From Streptomyces netropsis (GTDB taxonomy: Bacteria; Actinomycetota; Actinomycetes; Streptomycetales; Streptomycetaceae), in the NCBI RefSeq assembly GCF_014203545.1, contig NZ_JACHJG010000006.1, positions 62,001 through 126,000 on the forward strand: a DNA stretch of 64,000 bases, written 5' to 3'. Positions 1 through 8,223 of this stretch are shown piece by piece. Position numbers and translations under genes: made by a program. Position 1 is the first letter of the stretch. Each line of letters begins with the position of its first letter. Under the pieces are notes generated by a model. The model was given only the letters and a program-made list of their open reading frames with translations, did no database searches and had not been told where the DNA came from.

Positions 1-84
1 GAGCTGTCGATCCGGCCCTCTCCCGTTCGACGCAGGGGTGAGAGGCAGGGAAAAGGCCCCCGCCCTCCCGACCGAGGAGTCACC

Positions 85-441
85 ATGCCGCGCTTCATGA
101 CACTGATCCGTATCGACGAGCAGAACGCCCCCGCCGAGGGCCCCAGCCCCGAGCTGATGGAACGCATGGGCGTGCTGCTCGAGGAGATCACCAAGGCCGG
201 GGTCATGCTGGACACGGCCGGGCTCACCCCGACCTCCGACGGCACCCGGGTCACCTGGTCCGGCGGCAACCTCAGCTGCACCGACGGGCCCTTCACCGAG
301 ACCAAGGAGGTCATCGGCGGCTACTCCATCATCCAGGCCAAGGACAAGGCCGAGGCCCTGGAGTGGACCAAGCGGTTCCTGCAGACCCACGAGGACTACT
401 GGACCATCACCGCCGAGGTCCGCGAGATCGCCGAGGGCTGA
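85..441 (+). CDS. YCII-related DGPF-domain protein
   Basis: A 118-residue protein with the DGPF signature (DGPFTETKEVIGGYSI, about residues 68-83) that defines the PhnB/YCII-like DGPF family. A clear ribosome site (GAGGAG) precedes the ATG. It lies just upstream of a long ECF sigma factor with a C-terminal extension. That pairing is the known genomic signature of the ECF42 group, whose sigma factors are linked to DGPF proteins and not to a classical anti-sigma factor. The biochemical role of DGPF proteins is not established. It is inferred to belong to the same regulatory module as the next gene. Confidence 0.88.
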   Translation: MPRFMTLIRIDEQNAPAEGPSPELMERMGVLLEEITKAGVMLDTAGLTPTSDGTRVTWSGGNLSCTDGPFTETKEVIGGYSIIQAKDKAEALEWTKRFLQTHEDYWTITAEVREIAEG

Positions 442-483
442 TCCGGCCGCGGTTGCCCCGCCCCGGGGCGGCTGCTGTGATGG

Positions 484-1728
484 GTGATCGTGACGGCAGC
501 AGGCGCGACCGAAACGGTCGAAGCGGTGTTCAGGATCGAGTCCGCGCGGATCATCGCGGGCGTCGCCCGCATCGTGCGGGACGTGGGCATCGCCGAGGAA
601 CTCGCGCAGGACGCCCTGGTCGCCGCGCTGGAGCAATGGCCGGAGTCAGGTGTCCCGGACAGGCCGGGCGCCTGGCTCATGGCCACCGCCAAGCACCGTG
701 CGATCGATCTCGTGCGCCGCAAGGAGACGTACGCCCGCAAGCTGGCGGAGGTCGGGCGGACCCTCGAGGACGTACCGGCACCGGGGCCGGCGGACCCGGA
801 CGACATCGACGACGACCTGCTGCGGCTGATCTTCACCGCGTGCCATCCCGTCCTGTCGACACCGGCGCGGATCGCGCTCACGCTGCGGTTGCTGGGCGGG
901 CTGACCACGCAGGAGATCGCCCGCGCGTTCCTGACCTCGGAGCCGACGGTCGCCCAGCGCATCGTCCGGGCCAAGCGGGCGCTCGCCAAGGCCGGGGTGC
1001 CCTTCGAGGTCCCGTACGGGCCCGACCGGATAGCCCGCCTGTCGTCGGTTCTCGAGGTCATCTACCTCGTCTTCAACGAGGGCTACTCCGCGACGGCCGG
1101 GGACGACCTGGTGCGCCCCGCCCTGTGCGAGGACGCACTCCGCCTGGCCCGCGTGCTGGCAGGCCTGATGCCCAAGGAGCCCGAAGTCCACGGCCTGGCC
1201 GCCCTCCTGGAGTTCCAGGCGTCCCGCATCGCGGCCCGCACGGGCCCCGGCGGCGAGCCGGTGCTGCTCGCCGACCAGAACCGGTCCAGATGGAACCGCA
1301 TGCTCATCCGCCGCGGTATCGAGGCCCTGCAGCACGCGGGCCACGGACCGTACTCCGTCCAGGCCGCGATCGCCGCGTACCACGCTCAGGCGATCCGCTA
1401 CGAGGACACGGACTGGGCGGCGATCGCCACGCTGTACGGCCAGCTGATGGCGCTGACCCCGTCACCGGTGGTGGAGCTGAACCGGGCGGTCGCCGTCTCG
1501 ATGGCCCAGGGCCCCGCGGCCGCCCTGGAGCTGGTCGACGCCCTGACCGACGAACCGGCCCTGGACGGCTACCACTTGCTGCCGAGCGTCCGAGGGGATC
1601 TGCTGGAACGCCTGGGGAGGAAGCAGGAGGCACGTGCGGAGTTCGAGAGGGCGGCGTCCTGGACCCGCAACGCACGCGAGCGGGAGCTGCTCCTGGAACG
1701 GGCGTCACGCTCCGCGCCCACTCCCTGA
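484..1728 (+). CDS. ECF42-type RNA polymerase sigma factor with C-terminal TPR-like extension
   Basis: A 414-residue sigma factor, about twice the usual ECF length. Sigma region 2 lies at about residues 10-80 (AEELAQDALVAALEQWP, then AWLMATAKHRAIDLVRR) and region 4 at about 115-165 (GGLTTQEIARAFLTSEPTVA). The remaining ~230 residues form the helical DUF6596-type extension seen in ECF41/42-like factors, including LVFNEGYSA and LYGQLMALTPSPVVELNRAVA. In this family the extension is needed for activity and replaces a cognate anti-sigma factor. GTG starts at 484 and 490 are both possible. It lies 42 nt after the DGPF gene, probably in one operon. Confidence 0.92.
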   Translation: MIVTAAGATETVEAVFRIESARIIAGVARIVRDVGIAEELAQDALVAALEQWPESGVPDRPGAWLMATAKHRAIDLVRRKETYARKLAEVGRTLEDVPAPGPADPDDIDDDLLRLIFTACHPVLSTPARIALTLRLLGGLTTQEIARAFLTSEPTVAQRIVRAKRALAKAGVPFEVPYGPDRIARLSSVLEVIYLVFNEGYSATAGDDLVRPALCEDALRLARVLAGLMPKEPEVHGLAALLEFQASRIAARTGPGGEPVLLADQNRSRWNRMLIRRGIEALQHAGHGPYSVQAAIAAYHAQAIRYEDTDWAAIATLYGQLMALTPSPVVELNRAVAVSMAQGPAAALELVDALTDEPALDGYHLLPSVRGDLLERLGRKQEARAEFERAASWTRNARERELLLERASRSAPTP

Positions 1729-1827
1729 CCGCAGGCACACACCTGGTTGCCCGAAATGCACGCTTCGTACGTGCGTGCGAGCCTGGTAGCAGCTCATCAT
1801 CCGAGATCCGCTGCAGGAGGCACGATC

Positions 1828-1998
1828 GTGGGCAAGAAGCAGACGCGTCAGAACCGCGGCGCCCGCACGGGCGGCCACGACCACGGCACCACTGTGGACA
1901 CCAAGAAGCAGGAGAAGACATCGGCGGCACAGGAGACGGGACGCCCGACCCCGGAACAGGTCGCGCATAAGCAGCCGCGGAAGTTCGGCCACAACTGA
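1828..1998 (+). CDS. Small highly charged hypothetical protein (56 aa)
   Basis: A 56-residue Lys/Arg/Gln/Thr-rich protein starting MGKKQTRQNRGARTGG and ending KQPRKFGHN. The GTG at 1828 was chosen because GGAGG (1816-1820) lies at the right distance. The longer in-frame reading from 1747 has no ribosome site. It has no signal peptide, membrane segment or recognisable domain, and its composition suggests an intrinsically disordered cytoplasmic protein. A strong palindrome lies just after the stop. Function unknown. Confidence 0.6.
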   Translation: MGKKQTRQNRGARTGGHDHGTTVDTKKQEKTSAAQETGRPTPEQVAHKQPRKFGHN

Positions 1999-2003
1999 TC
2001 CCC

Positions 2004-2023
2004 CGCGGCCGGGCCCGGCCGCG
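2004..2023. terminator. 20-bp perfect palindrome, probable terminator
   Basis: CGCGGCCGGGCCCGGCCGCG is a perfect 20-bp palindrome 6 nt after the small protein stop, in the gap to the convergent secreted-protein gene. It could form a GC stem on either strand. No T tract follows, as is common for Streptomyces stem-only terminators. Confidence 0.5.
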
Positions 2024-2128
2024 ACACAGGGGCACCCGCCGGGCGCGGGGGTACTGTGCGCCCGACGAGCCCAAGGTATGCGCGACCTGACGTCTACCCC
2101 TGGCCGTTCACCTGCCCGGACGGCGGGG

Positions 2129-3694
2129 TCACTGAGTGCGGTAGGCGTCGATGACGGTCTGGGTGAGGGTGTTTCCGCCGGTGTCGGTGAGCTCCGCGCG
2201 CAAGGAGACGCCGGTGTCCGCGTGCGGGTTGCGGACGGTGACGGCGCCGCGCTCGACCGGGACCCGGGTCCAGGAGGCGCCGCCGTTCACGGACACCGAG
2301 ACCGCCAGCGAGCGTACGCGCCCGCCCGTGGCGGCGCCCTGCACGGTGACGGGGATGCGGAGTGTCTTGTCCGCCGCCGCAGTGCCGGTCGGGCTGAGTG
2401 CGGGCGAGAAGCGCACGGCGCTCACCGGCACCGGGGTCGGACGGGGCGTCGTGCGCGAGGTGAAGGTCCACGAGGTGGTCACGCGGGTGGCGGCACCGGG
2501 CGCGCCCTTGCGGTGGACCGTGCTGGTGAGCCGGTACGCCGCGCGCCCCGGCGGCACGGTGAACCCGGCCCGTCCGGGGGCGCCGGACCGCGTCCCGACG
2601 AGCACGCCGTTGCGGTGCAGGGTCGTCGAGGCCTTGTCGTACGACGGTGACGACGGCACGTGGCCGTCGCCGTCGGCGAGCAGCGGGACGTCGACGGCGA
2701 GCCGGTCGCGGTCGCGCACGACGCCGGGGCGGCCGGTGAGGTCGGGGCCGAAGACGGCGTTGTCGAAGGTGTGCGTGGTCGTGGCCCCGGCGCGCACGGT
2801 GATGCCGTCGGCGCTGTAGCGGTTCTCGGCCCCACCGGGCGCGGCGGGGGCCCAGTAGGTGATGTCCCAGGTGCCGCGTTCGGGTGTCATGAGATAGGTG
2901 GCTGTGCCGGGGGTCTTCAGTTTCTGCGTGACGCCGACGGTCGGTCCGGCACTCGCCCCCAGGGCGATGGTCGCGGTGCCCGTGGTGCCGGGTCGGGCCG
3001 CACCGCGGATCCGCATGGTGGCCAGGTCCTTCGGGGAGGGGTGCCGGGTGAGTCCGGTCAGGGCGCGGGTGCCGGTGAAGGTGTAGCCGAGCGCGTAACC
3101 GGTGGTCTTGGTCGTCCAGTGCGCGTCGTACCACTGCTGCACCGAGCCGGGTTCGGCGGCGGGGCCCAAGTGTGCGACGCGCAGGTTCGCAGTGGGGATG
3201 ACCTGGTTGACGAGGCGGGTGACGCCGCCGTGTGTGACCTTGACGAACATCCCGCCGGCCAGGAAGCCCGCGGCGCGGTCGGGCGGCCGTACGTCGACGG
3301 GGCCGGTGGTCCGCGCGTCGACGGTGACGGTGGTGTCGCGGTCGAGGTCGAGGCGCGGCTGGACGACCCAGTCCATACCGTCCGCGCCCTTGCCCGTGGT
3401 CAGGAGACTGTCCAGCAGGTACCGGCCCTTGGGCAGTCGCACGGTGGTCGCGCCGGAGGCGCCGCGCGGCTTGACGACCTTGTTCGCACCCGGGCCGGAG
3501 ATTCCGGTGACGGTGGTGTCGAAGGCCCCCGTCGAACGGCCGGCGCGGTCGAGGTGCTTGATCGTGAGGGCGTACGTCTCCGGCTCCGCGGCGAAGGCCG
3601 TGGCGCCCCAGGCGGGCGTCGCGCCGCCGACCAGGGCGACGGCGAGGGTCAGGGTCCGGAGGACGCTCCGGCGGGGTACGGAAGAATTGATCAT
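2129..3694 (-). CDS. Secreted multidomain protein with beta-sandwich-like repeats, function unknown
   Basis: A 521-residue protein with an N-terminal export signal. The start at 3694 gives MINSSVPRRSVLRTLTLAVA followed by a hydrophobic stretch and an Ala-rich cleavage region (AWGATAFAAEPE). The mature part is rich in beta-strand, Thr and Gly and resembles the accessory domains that follow the catalytic domain in some large Streptomyces subtilisin-like proteases. No protease catalytic triad was recognised. It is divergent from an ECF sigma factor 80 bp away, so it may be a target of that sigma factor (inference). A longer reading to 3772 would run into the sigma gene promoter. Confidence 0.65.
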   Translation of the reverse strand: MINSSVPRRSVLRTLTLAVALVGGATPAWGATAFAAEPETYALTIKHLDRAGRSTGAFDTTVTGISGPGANKVVKPRGASGATTVRLPKGRYLLDSLLTTGKGADGMDWVVQPRLDLDRDTTVTVDARTTGPVDVRPPDRAAGFLAGGMFVKVTHGGVTRLVNQVIPTANLRVAHLGPAAEPGSVQQWYDAHWTTKTTGYALGYTFTGTRALTGLTRHPSPKDLATMRIRGAARPGTTGTATIALGASAGPTVGVTQKLKTPGTATYLMTPERGTWDITYWAPAAPGGAENRYSADGITVRAGATTTHTFDNAVFGPDLTGRPGVVRDRDRLAVDVPLLADGDGHVPSSPSYDKASTTLHRNGVLVGTRSGAPGRAGFTVPPGRAAYRLTSTVHRKGAPGAATRVTTSWTFTSRTTPRPTPVPVSAVRFSPALSPTGTAAADKTLRIPVTVQGAATGGRVRSLAVSVSVNGGASWTRVPVERGAVTVRNPHADTGVSLRAELTDTGGNTLTQTVIDAYRTQ

Positions 3695-3774
3695 GACCTG
3701 CACTGCACTCCCGAGCGCCCGGGTTCCCGTGAGCTGCGTCACGCGCGGCGGAATGTGGCGGCCGGGCGGCACGT

Positions 3775-4506
3775 GTGGTGCACGTCACCGGAACCGGCGC
3801 CGTGTACGTGGCAGAGCAGAGCGTGGAATCACTCATGAGGAATCGCTTCCGCCGCGGGGACCGCGACGCCTTGGGCGAGTTGTACGACGAGCACGCCCAA
3901 GTGCTGTACCGCTATGCCCTGCGGGTGACGGGCGACTGGGCGGAGGCCGAGGACGTCGTCTCGACGACCTTCCTGGAGGCCTGGCGCAGCCGGGAGAAAC
4001 TGCGCCCCGACGGGGACGGTCTGCGCCCCTGGCTGCTGGGAATCGCCACCAACGTCATGCGCCGCAACGCACGCACCCGCCGGCTCCGCGAGCTCGCGCT
4101 CGCGCGCGTCCCGGAACGCGGCGCGATCGCGGACTTCGCCGACGATCTCGTCACGCATCTCGCGGATGCCGAGCAACTGCGCGCCGCACACACCGCACTC
4201 GCCCGGCTGCGGCGCCGCGACCGGGAGGTCTTCACCCTCGTGGTGTGGGAGGGCCTGGACTACGCGGCCGCGGCCGAGGCGCTCGGCGTGCCGGTCGGCA
4301 CCGTCCGGTCCCGCCTGTCCCGCGCCCGTACCCGACTGCGCGAGCTCGCCGACGCCGAAGCCCGCACCCCGCGCTCAGGGACTCCACGGGCCGCAGCCGG
4401 GCGGCCCCCCGCGGCGGACGGCGGGGAAGCCTCCGCCACCCCCCACAAGCCAGCACCGGGCCGTATCACCATGGCCCGTTCGTCGACCCAGGAGAACCAC
4501 GGATGA
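3775..4506 (+). CDS. ECF-family RNA polymerase sigma factor
   Basis: A 243-residue ECF sigma factor. Region 2 spans about residues 25-95 (GELYDEHAQVLYRYA, WAEAEDVVSTTFLEAWR, PWLLGIATNVMRR). Region 4 spans about 140-192 (LRRRDREVFTLVVWEGLDY, then the helix-turn-helix AAAEALGVPVGTVRSRLSRAR). A Pro/Ala-rich tail follows. The start is uncertain: GTG codons at 3775, 3802 and 3823 or ATG 3835 could serve, and none has a convincing ribosome site. Its TGA overlaps the ATG of the next gene (ATGA), so the two are translationally coupled. Confidence 0.9.
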   Translation: MVHVTGTGAVYVAEQSVESLMRNRFRRGDRDALGELYDEHAQVLYRYALRVTGDWAEAEDVVSTTFLEAWRSREKLRPDGDGLRPWLLGIATNVMRRNARTRRLRELALARVPERGAIADFADDLVTHLADAEQLRAAHTALARLRRRDREVFTLVVWEGLDYAAAAEALGVPVGTVRSRLSRARTRLRELADAEARTPRSGTPRAAAGRPPAADGGEASATPHKPAPGRITMARSSTQENHG

Positions 4507-5588
4507 ACACCACCCCGCGGCGCCGTCCGTTCCAGCGCTCCGAGGAGACCGAACGCCTCGACGCCACCGACCTGCTGCCTCCGCCGCCGGTCCCCGGTCT
4601 GGGTCCCGACCGTGAACGGCTGCTGAAGGAAGCACTGCTGCGCGAGGCCGCCCTGACCGAAACGCCCGGCGGCCGCACCACCCGGGCTTCTCGCCCGCCT
4701 CGCCGCCTGGTCCCCGTCGTGGTCCCGGCGCTCGCCTGCGCCGTGGCGATCGGCGGCGTCGTGGCGGTGAACCTCACGGACACGCCCGGACGTGACACCA
4801 CGACGGTCCACGGTGGCGGCGCACCCGGCGCACCCGAAGCGACACGGCTCCTCGACCGCATCGCACTCGCCGCCGCCGGCGGGCAGCGGCCGGCGGTCCG
4901 CGCCGGCCAGTTCGTGTACGTCGAGAGCAAGGTCGCCCACGCCGCGCGGAGCGCCGCCGGAGGCCCTGCGGCGGCGGCTGCCGTCCACACCCGGCAGGTG
5001 TGGTTGTCCGCCGACGGCCGTCGCCCCGGCCTGCTGCGCGAGGCGGGCAGGCCCGATGCTCCGCTCGGCGCCGACGCACCGGTGTACACCCTCGACGGCC
5101 CGGGGGCGACACCCCGGCCGAGCACCCTGGGGAAGGGCCCGTCGATCGACAACCCGACCCATGAGTACGTCGCGTCGCTGCCCACCGACCCCGACGCCCT
5201 GCTGAAGCTGATCCGGGACGAGACCCGCGGCGGAGGCCGGGACGCGGACCAGCGGGCGTTCACCGCGATCGGCGACCTGCTGGCCGAGACCTGGGCACCA
5301 CCGCGGGTCGGCGCCGCGCTCTACAAGGCCGCCGCGAAGATCCCCGGAGTCACGGTGGTCCGTGCGGCCGCCGACGCCGCGGGACGCGAAGGCGTGGCCG
5401 TCGCCCGTACGGCACACGGGCAGCAGACCCAGTGGGTCTTCGACCGGACCACGTACGCGTTCCTCGGTGAACGCACGGTCCTCACCGAAACCGGCGAAGC
5501 CGGCCCGGCCGGGACCGTCGTCGGCACCTCCGCGGTCCTCACCAAGGCCGCGGTCGACCGCGTCGGCGAGACTCCCGCGCGCCGCTGA
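4503..5588 (+). CDS. CU044_5270 family membrane-anchored protein, likely partner of the ECF sigma factor
   Basis: A 361-residue protein. Residues ~1-65 are cytoplasmic and polar, one membrane segment lies at ~70-90 (LVPVVVPALACAVAIGGVV), and a long extracytoplasmic domain follows. This layout matches the CU044_5270 family, which in actinomycetes is encoded directly after an ECF sigma factor of this kind and is thought to act like an anti-sigma or sensing partner. The ATG at 4503 overlaps the sigma stop. The sensed signal cannot be told from sequence. Confidence 0.85.
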   Translation: MNTTPRRRPFQRSEETERLDATDLLPPPPVPGLGPDRERLLKEALLREAALTETPGGRTTRASRPPRRLVPVVVPALACAVAIGGVVAVNLTDTPGRDTTTVHGGGAPGAPEATRLLDRIALAAAGGQRPAVRAGQFVYVESKVAHAARSAAGGPAAAAAVHTRQVWLSADGRRPGLLREAGRPDAPLGADAPVYTLDGPGATPRPSTLGKGPSIDNPTHEYVASLPTDPDALLKLIRDETRGGGRDADQRAFTAIGDLLAETWAPPRVGAALYKAAAKIPGVTVVRAAADAAGREGVAVARTAHGQQTQWVFDRTTYAFLGERTVLTETGEAGPAGTVVGTSAVLTKAAVDRVGETPARR

Positions 5589-5608
5589 CGACGGCGGGGC
5601 CGCTCCCC

Positions 5609-5869
5609 TCAGCCCGCGCCGTCCGCGTCCTTGGAGAGGGGAACCTGTCCGGTGTTGTCGACGTGCCGCGCGGCGACCCAGGCGGCCTGGTCCCTCAGCA
5701 GGTACCAGATGCTGTTGCCGTCGATGTCCTGGGCGTGGACCTTGCTCTTCAGGCCGACCTGGGCGTCCTTATTGAGCGTTCCGAGGATGACGGAATCGGT
5801 GCTGGGATACCTGCGCAGATTGACGCCGATGGAGCTGACGACGGTGCCGAAGGGCTGTTGCGGCGTCAT
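5609..5869 (-). CDS. Small bacterial SH3-domain protein
   Basis: An 86-residue protein that is essentially one bacterial SH3 (SH3b) fold: GVNLRRYPSTDSVILGTL, a valine-rich strand, then IWYLLRDQAAWVAARHVD. Such domains bind peptide or cell-wall ligands. Here it is not preceded by a signal peptide, so its location is unclear. The ATG at 5869 has a strong GGAGGAAG ribosome site. A 14-bp inverted repeat lies 25 nt upstream of the start. It is convergent with the sigma-factor operon. Confidence 0.78.
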   Translation of the reverse strand: MTPQQPFGTVVSSIGVNLRRYPSTDSVILGTLNKDAQVGLKSKVHAQDIDGNSIWYLLRDQAAWVAARHVDNTGQVPLSKDADGAG

Positions 5870-5893
5870 TTCTTCCTCCAGGTGAGAGCCGTG

Positions 5894-5934
5894 CTGCGAT
5901 CACCTCGCCCGGTGCGCGGACGAGGTGATCGCAG
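5894..5934. promoter_or_regulatory. 14-bp perfect inverted repeat upstream of the SH3 gene
   Basis: Arms CTGCGATCACCTCG (5894-5907) and CGAGGTGATCGCAG (5921-5934) are perfect complements around a 13-nt loop. The repeat lies in the 302-nt gap between the divergent SH3-protein and glycosyltransferase genes, close to the SH3 start. It could be an operator for a dimeric regulator or an RNA hairpin in the SH3 leader. The rest of this gap shows nothing else. Confidence 0.5.
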
Positions 5935-6171
5935 ACTAGATCGCCCGGCCGTGGAAGAGCCGGAGGCTGGCGGCGGGGCCCGGACGGCTAGGCCGTTAGC
6001 GGCACGCACCCGGGGGGGCAGGTGCCCACCGGGTTCCGGCCGGCCGCCGTGTCCCGCGTGGCCGCCGTCCTGCACGGTGGGGCAGGGACCGCCTGGATCG
6101 TGGAGGCCTCCCCGAACAGTTGTACTCCCGGTCCGCTGACGCCAGTCGGCGGCTGCGGCATACTGCCGCGC

Positions 6172-7422
6172 ATGAGAGTGGCGCTGTTAACCGCTGGTTC
6201 GCGTGGTGATGTGGCTCCCTACACCGGGCTCGGGCACGCCCTGGAGCGGGCCGGGCACCGGGTCACTCTGGTCACCCACGCCCGCTTCGCGCCCCTCGCC
6301 GAGGACGCGGGCATCGGTTTCCACCCGCTGCCGGTGGATCCGCGGGCGGAGCTGGACAGTGCGCGGGGGCGCGCGCTGCGGCGCAGTGCCAACGATGTGG
6401 AGCAGCGGGTCCGGGCCTTCGCGCTCGCCCGGCAGAGCGCCGGTCGGATGGCGGACGGACTGCTCGCAGCCGCGCAGGAGGCCGACGTCCTGCTCGTGTC
6501 GAGCTCGCTGCAACTGCTCGGGCACACCCTCGCCGAAGGACTCGGGCTGCCCGCCATGGGCGTCTACCTCCAACCCCTCCACGCCACCCGCGAGTTCGCC
6601 CCGAGTGTCATGAGCACCCGCTCCTGGGGCCCGGTCGGCAACCGGATCGCCGCACGGGCCGTGAACGTGGCCATTGACGCCGTCTTCTCCGGTACCGCCC
6701 GCACCCTGCGGGCCCGCCTCGGCCTGCCGCCCAGCAGCACCCGCGCCGCCCGCCGCACCCGCGAACGGCAGCGCTGGCCCGTCCGGCACGGCTTCAGCCC
6801 CCTCGTCGTCCCCCGCCCCCGCGACTGGCGACCGGAGCTGACCGTCGACGGCTACTGGTGGCAGCACGACCCGCCCGGCGCCGGGCTGCCCCCGCACGTC
6901 CGGGACTTCCTGGCCGCCGGCCCGCCGCCCGTCTTCGTCGGGCTGGGCAGCATCCCCGTGCCCGACCCGGCACAACTGGGCGTGACCGCGGTACGGGCCC
7001 TGCGCGCGGCCGGGCTGCGCGGGGTGATCCAGCGCGGCTGGAGCGGGCTGGAGGCCGACGGCGACGACATGCTCACCGTCGACGAACTCCCGCACGCCGC
7101 GCTTTTCCCGCAGACCGCCGCCGTGGTGCACCACGCCGGAGCGGGCACCACGGCGGCGGCCCTGCGCGCGGGGGTGCCCGCCGTGCCGCTCCCCCTCCAG
7201 CTCGACACCGGTTTCTGGGCCGGCCGCCTCACCGCCCTGGGTGTCGCGCCCCGAGCCGTACCGCTGCGCCGGATCTCCGCGGACGCCCTGACCGACGCTC
7301 TGCTGCGCGTCACCACCGACCCGGCCTACCGGGAACGGGCCCGTGCCCTGGGCACCCGTATCCGCGCGGAGGACGGGACGGCCCCGGTCGTCACGGCCGT
7401 GGACCGGTTAGCTGGGGCCTGA
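6172..7422 (+). CDS. GT1-family (UGT-like) glycosyltransferase
   Basis: A 416-residue GT-B glycosyltransferase of the macrolide/UDP-glucuronosyl type. The N-terminal acceptor domain opens with MRVALLTAGSRGDVAPYTGL (residues 1-20). The C-terminal nucleotide-sugar domain contains PVFVGLGSIP and the donor-binding region HHAGAGTTAAALRAGVPAVPLP. It would transfer a sugar from an NDP donor to a small lipophilic acceptor. No sugar-biosynthesis genes are adjacent, so donor and acceptor are unknown. The ATG at 6172 aligns with the canonical N-terminus. Longer in-frame readings add non-homologous residues. Confidence 0.9.
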   Translation: MRVALLTAGSRGDVAPYTGLGHALERAGHRVTLVTHARFAPLAEDAGIGFHPLPVDPRAELDSARGRALRRSANDVEQRVRAFALARQSAGRMADGLLAAAQEADVLLVSSSLQLLGHTLAEGLGLPAMGVYLQPLHATREFAPSVMSTRSWGPVGNRIAARAVNVAIDAVFSGTARTLRARLGLPPSSTRAARRTRERQRWPVRHGFSPLVVPRPRDWRPELTVDGYWWQHDPPGAGLPPHVRDFLAAGPPPVFVGLGSIPVPDPAQLGVTAVRALRAAGLRGVIQRGWSGLEADGDDMLTVDELPHAALFPQTAAVVHHAGAGTTAAALRAGVPAVPLPLQLDTGFWAGRLTALGVAPRAVPLRRISADALTDALLRVTTDPAYRERARALGTRIRAEDGTAPVVTAVDRLAGA

Positions 7423-7431
7423 ACCCACGAC

Positions 7432-7800
7432 TCAGGGCGTTTTCGTGGCGGCCCGTTTCGCGCTTTTGCTCTTGCTGGTGCCCGTGCTGCTCCGACCGGG
7501 CTTGGCAGGCACGCTCTTCCGCCTCGGGGCCTTCCCTGTGCCTGCGACCGCCTGCGACGCCGCTGTCCGGCTCGGTGCGGTCGGCCACTTGAACTCGATC
7601 TCCAGCTCGATCTGCCCGTCACCGACCTCGACCTCCATCTCGCTGCGAAGGTCGTCGGGGATCCGCAGGCTCAGCGTCCCGGGACCGAGTTCCAGTTCGG
7701 CCTCCCCACCTTCCCTCAGTACGGCTGCGAGTGCCGTGAGCTGCTCAGCCGCCTCAAAACGTGACAGCGAGCGCTTCTGCTCGAACTTGAGGTCCTTCAT
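7432..7800 (-). CDS. Amphi-Trp domain-containing protein
   Basis: A 122-residue protein starting MKDLKFEQKRSLSRFEAAEQ. It carries the short amphi-Trp domain: helix, strands LELGPGTLSLRIPDDLRSEM, and a closing strand LEIEFKWP. A Lys/Ser/Ala/Thr-rich basic tail follows. The domain is found in small actinobacterial and archaeal proteins of unknown biochemical role. The start at 7800 matches the domain N-terminus; the upstream in-frame residues are not conserved-looking. It is convergent with the glycosyltransferase, 9 nt away. Confidence 0.85.
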   Translation of the reverse strand: MKDLKFEQKRSLSRFEAAEQLTALAAVLREGGEAELELGPGTLSLRIPDDLRSEMEVEVGDGQIELEIEFKWPTAPSRTAASQAVAGTGKAPRRKSVPAKPGRSSTGTSKSKSAKRAATKTP

Positions 7801-8223
7801 CCATGGCTCCGATCCGACACAAACGGTATGTAACGCCAATCCTGAGGCCATGTATGAGATCGGACATCCGCACGGCCAGGCGAAGAGACGGCGGGCGGGA
7901 TCCGCCGGTGCGGCCCACGGGCACCGTTAACCCGGATGCCCCTGCCTGGACACCCTCGCCGCCATGACGGTCGACTCGCAGGGGTCCCGTGGCCGGGCGG
8001 GCCGCCGGGGTGGCGGTGCCTGGCCGGAGAGCGGTGTGGCTGCCGGAGGCGGCGGGGGTGCCGTCGTGACCCCGCGGCCTCGGCCCGGCGCCGTGGCGCG
8101 GGCAGAGCGCGCACCGGTGGCCACCCCCCTCACCGCACGATCGGTGGCGGGACATCGTGACCCCGGGCATGCTGGGTAGGCACGTGCTGGTACGGCCTGA
8201 TACCCGACGGAGGAGGGGCCAAG
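7801..8223. other. Gene-free stretch between divergent amphi-Trp and SOD-like genes
   Basis: This 423-nt interval must hold both divergent promoters. No reading frame in it shows convincing composition together with a ribosome site. A GGAGGAGGGG ribosome site sits at its right end for the SOD-like gene. No strong inverted repeat was recognised. Confidence 0.4.

Noticed and set aside
7754..8170. Minus-strand 138-codon frame upstream of the amphi-Trp gene
   Set aside because: Arg/Gly/Pro-rich composition without ribosome site or recognisable fold; it overlaps the true amphi-Trp start.
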